DNA from: Tyto alba
Taxonomy: Eukaryota; Chordata; Aves; Strigiformes; Tytonidae
Reading direction: 5' to 3'
Assembly: GCF_018691265.1 (NCBI RefSeq)
Contig: NW_024881283.1
Coordinates: 7,745,731-7,809,730 of the forward strand
Length of the DNA: 64,000 nucleotides
Shown: positions 56,901 through 64,000 of the stretch, piece by piece
Numbering within the stretch: the stretch's first letter is position 1
How the letters are laid out: the number at the start of each line of letters is the position of its first letter
Notes under the pieces: generated by a model
The model's input: only the letters and a program-made list of their open reading frames with translations
Database searches by the model: none
What the model was told of the DNA's origin: nothing
Position numbers and translations under genes: made by a program

Positions 56901-59900
56901 ACTGAGCTATCGTCTCGCTGGCTGATACTGCACAGGTAATACAGCACAAACTTCTGAACAACCTCATGTGCACTTGAAGCTCTAGTTCTCAGCTCTGTAC
57001 AGGCAGGGAGGGATTTCCCTTTGAAAACCTCCTGCAAAGGCCCAGTGTTGGCCCTGCTCCCTCCCCAGGGACTCCAGCTTTGTCATGATAACAGGCAGCC
57101 ATCAAAAGGAAAGAGACCCCCCCTCCCAAAACAAGTGGAGCCCACAGTATGTCCAATGCTGCGGCAAAACGCAAGCAAAGCTGGCAGTGCTGAAGCTTCC
57201 AGTAAAATTTACAGTTCTAGCCTGGAGAAAGGGAAAACTTGAACTTTTGGACTTTATTTTCTGATGCAAGCATAGCTCAAGAGAGTTCCTGCAAGATGTT
57301 ATCTTCATCTGACAGCACGAGGGACTCAGTGGCTCTGGCTCCCCTTTGGTGCTGCACACCGCTTCTGTGACCCGCACTCTGCCAGCACAAAGTAACAGGA
57401 GGGAAAGGTTTGTCAGGGGTCGTGGGACCTTCTGAGTCACTCCAGCACCCCCTCAGCTGCACAGGCCTCCTCCATCCACACTGCAGCTGCATCCACCCCT
57501 GGATGAAGCTGTGACCTGGTGAGGATACGGGTAATCACAGCCAGGTATCAGGTCGTCACCTGCCAGAGCCCACACACTGCAGCCCATCTCCTGCTGATAC
57601 CTCTATCAGAGAGACCAAAAGCTGTAAGGAACCTGGTCTCCGCTCTTATCTCATTCTATCAGAGCTACAGTACAGGAGTGGGCACACGGCAGCTTGGAGA
57701 AGCCCTTAAACTCCACCAGCATCATCACTCCCAAACATCCTCCCCATGGCTCTGAAGTCTAGGAGAGAAAGAAAAACAGATACCCATCTACTGCACCCTC
57801 TGGTAGTGGGCAAGCTCTCTTTGCTTCCTAGCTGGCACCCATCTATCCTATTTGATACCAAATAAAGGCCCACTTAATTCTGACTCACTCTACTTGTTCA
57901 TATTGCTTACTTTTCCTGGCCAGGCCATAGTCTAACACCTGTAGTGGAAAATCTTGCCATCTTAAATGAAGTCTAAATTCAAATCATATCAGTGCATTAG
58001 CCTATTCAGATAAAAAATAATCTAACCAAACCCTGTAAGAACTTTTTAGATTGTTTCTAGATTGCCCAGCATCTAGGTCAAATGTATGATCAAATCCATG
58101 AGCCTTCCTCCACAGCAGGTCCAGTAGATAAGTTTATTTTTTGTCAGTCTCTGTAGGGCTGGAACTCCCTTCTTGGGGCAGGTTGTTGTTGGGGGATTAA
58201 CAGAAAGTTCACTGCAAGACACCAGTTATCCTGTGGAGTGGAAAAATATCAGGTAGTTTTGCAACATTTAAAGAGGTGCACAAAGAACTTCTTGGGTGGC
58301 AGTTAGCACATAAGGGTTGCTGGCCCTAAGGGGCTTGGGGATTTTCCTTCCTCACAGAAAATGTTTTCTGCAAGAAGCACATACCTATTATAAAACAAAC
58401 TGCTGCTTTAGCTTTGTTAAATAAATAAATCAATCTTCTTTTACTTCAAGATCTGAGAATCAGCCTCCCTTCTAAGCTGACGTCTTCATATTTTCCCTAC
58501 AAATATTACATGGCAGCCAAACACCAGGCACTGATGGCTAGGTAGGCTTCTCGAGAATGGCAAACCCAATTTACCTGCAAACCTCTGATGCTGGCTCTGA
58601 GCAGCAACGGCACTTGCCATTGATATTCCGGGAGGATCTGTTGCCATAGCATGTCTCTAAGGCACTGAAATGGAAAGCAGGAGACCAAAGCGCTGCTCCC
58701 TGCACATCAGTGTGCCTGAGCTTTGCCTCTCACAACCTTTGTGCCTGTTCCAGTTGGAGGCCTGTTTGGGCAGTCCTGCACTAAGCACTTGGACAGATGC
58801 CACCCCTGGGGCTCTCATGGGATTTGCAGCCATGACCGTACTGCAAGTAATTTTATGCGAGTCTTAGAAAAATTTGCCTACCCTGAGTGTCTAGTCACCC
58901 ACGTAAACCACTAGTGGAGATGTGACTTATAGCAATGCATTTTTACCCCAGTTTGAAACAAGATCAAACAAATTATACTGCACCAGCATAAACCGTGTCT
59001 CTACTGGAGCCGGAACTGGTACATGTGGCCAAAACCCAAGTACAGATGAGTCCTAAAAAGGCACAAAAAGGAAGCTACAATTTCATCTGAACCTGAAGGA
59101 TTTATAACCTTGACAGTGAGACCTTTTCCTGTGAGCTCCTACAGTAGTTTTAGGATTAATCACTGCCAGTGAAATTAGTGCCTGCTGCTCTGATTTTCAG
59201 CATCGAATGAAATAACTTTAGGTTGGACTAGAAAGATCTAATCTGAGTCAGACCCAGGAGCAGCCAGATTCAGAAGTCAGTGGGGAGGCAAAGCTGAAGA
59301 CTGGGTTTAGGGAAAGGATGTCAGATGGTCAGAAAAAGCCTTGTTATAAGAATTTAAACTTATTTTATCCATTCTTGAATAAAAGGCCAGAGAAAGGAGA
59401 TGTGAGGCTCCTGCCTGGCCTACCTGCCCCTCCATTTGGGTTTTCCTGCACTTGAAGGCACTCAGCAGATAGGCTTACTCCTGGTCTTAGGTCTGCACTG
59501 CCTCTGAATAACTGCATTAGCCTACTTCACCTCAACCACGCTTTGGAAGGAACGGGAGGACCATAGATGGGGAAGACAACACAACCTAAGGACTCCTCCT
59601 TGCACCCAGCTACTTAATCTCACTATATGAGATGATATTTGGGGAGCTCAGACTGCTGTCTGGAGCCAGCATTGAACTTTCAGCATAGACAAGTGCCAAA
59701 TAGGGCAGTGCAGGGCCATTGTGAGCCCTCCCAAGGGACATTTTTGATTGTGGATTGTTCTCTTCTTCCACGGAAGGAAAAACTGCCCTTTGCAGAGCCT
59801 TGCGGTGCAGGCTGGCATTGTGTGGCAGCACACAGGCAACAGTATTTGGAGACTCCCCCTTGACCCGAGCATGACATTTGGCTGACATTTCTACAGAGCC

Positions 59901-62900
59901 CATCCCTGCTGTATCAGATCCTTTCTCCCTGTGATCTCCTGTGTCCTAAAGACCCCAGGCAGCTCCCCTGGCTAACAGGAACCCAGATCGAATTCTGGCC
60001 ATTTGCTGCCTGAGGTCAAGCTGTAAAATGAACAATCCAAAACTGCCCCGAAAGGCAGATGTACTAATTAGAGAAACCTTGGGTGGCAGTTCTGAGTATG
60101 ATGCTTTTAATAACTGCAGGGATGTTGAGAAGCAAATAAATTATATGATGAAAGTCTACCAGGCTGCAGAACCCAGATATGTAATAAGCAAGACTGGCAC
60201 CAAGGCTGAAATTTTGCCCCCTGGGCTTGGCATTTTGTCTGATTGCCTTTCCAGATGAGAAGGTATCTGGAGCTTCCGGTCCCGCCGACTACTTGGCAGA
60301 AAGGTATTTCTCAACAACAACCTAGGGAATCATCCTGGGAAGGCTGGAGTTAGAGAGCCAGCACTCACCGGCACTCAGGAAGTACCGCCAGCTTTTCACC
60401 AGGAAAGAGTGACCAAGGTTTCTCTGCTGACTTTTGGATTTAAAGTGGACATAAACCATATGGAAACTTTAAATGTGCTTAATATTGTAAAAAGCTAGCT
60501 GGTTAAGGCCTTCAGTTCTTCCCTTTGCCATGGCACAGATAAGGAGGCTCTGGCAGATCCAGGGAGCTGGATTGCTCCCTGCCTGCCTGTGGCCCCTGAT
60601 CCCATCAAGTGCCCCACACTCTAAATGGCTTATCTTCCCAGCGCTCTTAAGATGCCACGAAAACTGCTCCTCTCTTTCTGCTGTGAGGTATGCCTTTATC
60701 TTGCAACACAGCACAGTGCAGAGGCCCCTGTGAAGATGGAGACACAAACTGTTTGCATCTGCACAGTATAGCCCACACATCGGGGCTTGCCAGCCTAAAG
60801 CCACACACAGCGGGTCACACAAATGAAGCTCTCCTGTTTCCAAGCTAAGCCTGTTCTCCCAGCCACAGAGGCCCTTGCAGGGCCAGTACACCCGACATGC
60901 CCAGCACAGGGTCATATGAGGAACCCCTGCAGAGCCAGGGCCCAGCACAGTTGATCGTGTGGCAGTGGGGACAGGGGGAACACCCACCTTGCTGCTTTTG
61001 TTGGTCCATGGCATCCAGCAAGGCTCCTTGAGTCACTTCCCTCCCTCCAGCTCATCATATTACACCCTCCCACACTTCCTTCCATCACTCTGTGACCTCT
61101 TTGTGCCCTACATCGGGGCTATCTGTGCCTTCCTTCCAGTTGTGCCACCCCACAACAGCTCGTTCCACACTGCTCCCTTGGCTGGGATCTGCAAGCACCC
61201 GTTGCCTCGCCCAGCACACACCAGGAGCACCCATGGCCTCCACCGACGCTAGGCTCTCCTCCCATAACCCCACCTTGGTGGCTCGACCAACAGCTCTAAT
61301 AAATTTTGCAAAGGAGGGTCCCCAATTACAGAGGCTTATGGCTCCCTGATAGTTTGCTTAGTCCCATAGGTCATCACAGCTTTCCCCCAGGATCGACCTT
61401 GCTTGAAAGCAAACTTCCACATACAGAGACCCCACTTTGGATGTCTTGACCAGCAGAGATTATTGCTCCTGCTGACAAGGAGCAAGGCAAGCTGGAAGTG
61501 TCTGCCCATCCCTAGCCCATAGCTGCCCAAGAAAGGAGGACGCCAGTGTCTGTATCACGCCTATAAGAGCTTGCATTCACTCTCAGGCTGCTACATGTCC
61601 CAAACAAGCCACACACAGTTATTTTCAATGGCAATTAAAGACTAGTTCTTGTTTCAAGGGCTGGACAATGAAATTGCAGGAAGAGCTGCCCTGACCCAGC
61701 AACCATTATGTCAATGAATACGCTGGATTGAGAGATGCTGACGCTCATCTCGGCTGCAATTCACTTTTAATTCTCCTGGCCTGAAACCCTGCAGGAATAA
61801 TATGGGGAGCTTGTAGCCATTGCACGGGGATTTGGGAGCAGCACCTGTTTTAGGAATAATCAGCCCAGCAGGAGGAAAGTTTCTTTCAGCTGGTCTTGGA
61901 GTATTTACAATTTTGACCCCATCTCAGCGTGATAATAGTGCACTTTGTCAATCCTGCACAAAAACTTGCTCGGCTCTGTGACTGGTTTCTCCTGACTCCT
62001 GCATGGCTCTATTATGATTTTTCAAAAGGCCTCCCATAAGGGTTAAATGACCTCACATTAGTGCTAATTTGGGGCTAACTTTCCTATTCAGCACATAACA
62101 AAGCAATTGGTGTTTACTCAAGTCCCATAAAGTGACAGGGACCACACACAACCTAACTGCACTCAGCCTGGACACAGACAAAACTCCACCCCAGCTCTTT
62201 CATAAGTATTGCCATTTTGTGAGGAAGAGAGGGAGGAAAAAATGAGAGGCTTACAGAAGATCTTCACCCAGCCTGTGCCCAAAGCAGGACAGGTTGTATT
62301 AAGCACCCAACAGTCAACCCGAAGCAGCTCTATTGCTGTCCTCAAGACCCTGCAATGGGAGAAGTCAGTGGCCATCCCTTCTGTTCTCCTACGTGGCCTA
62401 ATTGCAACCTGCTGAGTCACAGACCCACAAAACACTTGGCTGCCTCATTCTTTAACTGCTTTTCTTCTCCACAGGCTCCTCGTGAATTTAATTCATATTA
62501 ATTTGATGCCAGTAAATCACCCTGCACAGCTAATAAAATAAATGTCTCACTGACCCCGCTTCTGGGAAAGGAAAGGTTCGGTGGAAAGAAAGTGGTGCAC
62601 AGGCTGACTGCGCATCAATGGCTGCGTGACTATCGCCACAAAAGGTAGTGCCAGTCTTGTCCCCATCCCATCTACCTCTCCATGATTAATGACAGCGCAA
62701 AGTAGGGCAGGCTGAAAATAACAACAAACCGTGACTGATGTTCCCAAGCACAGAGCTAAACGTAGCTCTTCAGCTACAGCAAAATTGGGTGTCATGATTG
62801 GAGCTGAACAGAACATTTTACACCAGCTCGGCTTGCACTGCTGTGGTGTAATGAGACCCAGCAACACCAGCCAAGGGTTTATTCAGTACATCATTCCACT

Positions 62901-62951
62901 TCATCAGAGGCCGTGTATTTGCCCCCATCCCATTGCAATTAAATAAGGTCC

Positions 62952-62970
62952 AAAAAAAAAAAAAAAAAAA
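62952..62970. repeat. Homopolymer A19
   Basis: Simple A run in intergenic DNA. Confidence 0.9.
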
Positions 62971-64000
62971 GGGAACACAAACATGTTATTGGCCGAGTGA
63001 GTAAACATTTCAGGCTCTTTTGCAATCATTAATGATAGTACAAGGCATGTGTGAACTTCCTGCACACTGTAGTGCAGTTCATTCTGAATTCACCAATGCA
63101 ATTAGGGTGTCTTTTATGCAAGAGTTGAAATTCGCCTAGATTGATTTAACGAGTATAATTTCCTCTTTGGAACTGCTGGAAATTAATCATCACTTCTCCA
63201 AGCTCCATCTGGAATTCACTCTGTCAGCACAACACACGGCTACAATGGTGGCATCCAAAGAGAACTGTGTGCTGACTACACTGTTGTTGACTTTGTTCAA
63301 GTATTTCCTATACTTAGAATGGGAAATATCTCAAATATGCAGCAAAGTCAACTACCCCAGCACACCGCTTTTTTTTCTTCTAGTGACAACCATGACACAG
63401 ACAATAAACCCAATTCTCTTCTTGCTCATACTAGTTTTCATTGAAGCAACTGCACCAACTTAATTGGATTGACCCTAATTTGCAGCAAGTGAAAGTGGCA
63501 GAAAAAACTGGTGGAATATTTTGAAGAGAAATGAAATAAATACGCCTAAGCAGTTGCATCTCTAAGAAGCTGCATTTGCACATAAAAATGTCAATTTGTG
63601 CATGTAAATCAGGTAACTAGCCACCTCATTCCCTATTTTCATGGCTACCTGCCTGATTTGGCTGTACAGCTGTAGGATACGGAGAGCTGAAAGCAGTGAA
63701 CACCTCTGAGATTGTGCCAGTGACATAAATATCTGGACTCTGAGAAATCTGTTCTTTCTTGCCCATTTCAAACTCAGTAGAAATCTATAAACGGAGTCAG
63801 ACAAAGAAAAATCAAGGACAACTTCATAGCATATGGGGACACCGTTTAAGTGACTAGCAGCTAAAAGAATAGAATGCTCTAGAAAGAAAACTGTTTTGTT
63901 TATTAAAGCAATTAATACAGCTTAAAAGGAAGAGCACTGAAGTAGGTGTGAATGAACTGCCCTTCTCAAAACTGAGGTGTGGCTGCTCCAGAGGTTTTCC

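Larger units (their letters stand above)
50882..64000. other. Intergenic region upstream of GRHL3
   Basis: No gene is supportable in these 13 kb. The longest open frame (minus strand, about 60,469-61,014) has no recognisable domain. Noted items are a T17 run at 53,399, a MIR-like fragment near 53,860-53,935, an A19 run at 62,952, and homeobox-like AT-rich stretches near 61,620-62,150 and 62,475-62,545. In mammals IFNLR1 lies next in this direction, but no exon of it was recognised. Confidence 0.6.

Noticed and set aside
60028..60258. 76-codon open frame with non-repetitive protein-like composition
   Set aside because: It looks more protein-like than its neighbours, but I recognise no family, see no splice or promoter context, and find no second exon.
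60469..61014. 181-codon open frame on the minus strand in intergenic DNA
   Set aside because: Cysteine- and leucine-rich with no recognisable domain, no promoter or splice context and no repeat signature. Length alone does not support a gene in a bird genome.
51000..64000. IFNLR1 exons expected from mammalian gene order
   Set aside because: No cytokine-receptor fibronectin motif or signal-peptide exon was recognised on the plus strand. The gene probably lies beyond the window.
1..64000. CRISPR arrays, bacterial operons, prophage or insertion sequences
   Set aside because: No spaced direct repeats or ribosome-binding-site-led dense coding. All real genes are spliced vertebrate genes.

Overview
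The window reads as bird nuclear DNA. A 3'-end fragment of a CR1 LINE, the main avian retrotransposon, lies at about 13,701-14,172. Genes are split by spliced introns with GT..AG ends, there is a strong CpG island, and three neighbouring genes match the conserved vertebrate order NIPAL3 - STPG1 - GRHL3 (human 1p36.11). There is no sign of bacterial, plasmid or viral content. No CRISPR array or tRNA/rRNA gene was seen. The species cannot be named from this sequence alone.

Layout. (1) Positions 1-2,720 hold the 5' end of NIPAL3 on the minus strand: the first coding exon, intron 1, and a CpG island at about 1,380-2,720. The island probably also starts STPG1 on the plus strand, as a bidirectional promoter. 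(2) About 2,720-15,305 holds STPG1 (sperm-tail PG-rich repeat protein) on the plus strand. Five exons are recognisable at 8,174-8,275, 9,038-9,252, 12,307-12,373, 13,059-13,226 and 15,120-15,305. They do not join into one open frame: one exon has an internal frame change with a stop, and two junction phases fail. The local copy therefore looks degraded, or at least doubtful. N-terminal exons and the final exon were not found. (3) About 15,306-21,040 lies between the two convergent genes and holds three CpG-rich patches with no gene assigned. (4) Positions 21,826-50,414 hold a complete GRHL3 on the minus strand: 16 coding exons, all junction phases consistent, 1,806 nt of coding sequence and 601 residues. 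A 17-nt coding piece in exon 1 is separated from exon 2 by a 10.9-kb intron. (5) About 50,415-64,000 is the GRHL3 promoter and upstream intergenic DNA with no supportable gene. In mammals the next gene in this direction is IFNLR1, and no exon of it was recognised.

The genes are not an operon and have separate jobs. NIPAL3 is a membrane transporter-like protein. STPG1 belongs to the sperm-tail repeat family. GRHL3 is a nuclear transcription factor of surface epithelium and neural-tube closure. The main points worth checking are the STPG1 frame lesions, a 14-bp perfect inverted repeat carrying TCF/LEF-type cores in GRHL3 intron 1, a poly-C tract just upstream of a 35-nt GRHL3 microexon, CpG-rich patches away from known starts, and a hairpin in NIPAL3 intron 1. 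I found no undescribed gene system.
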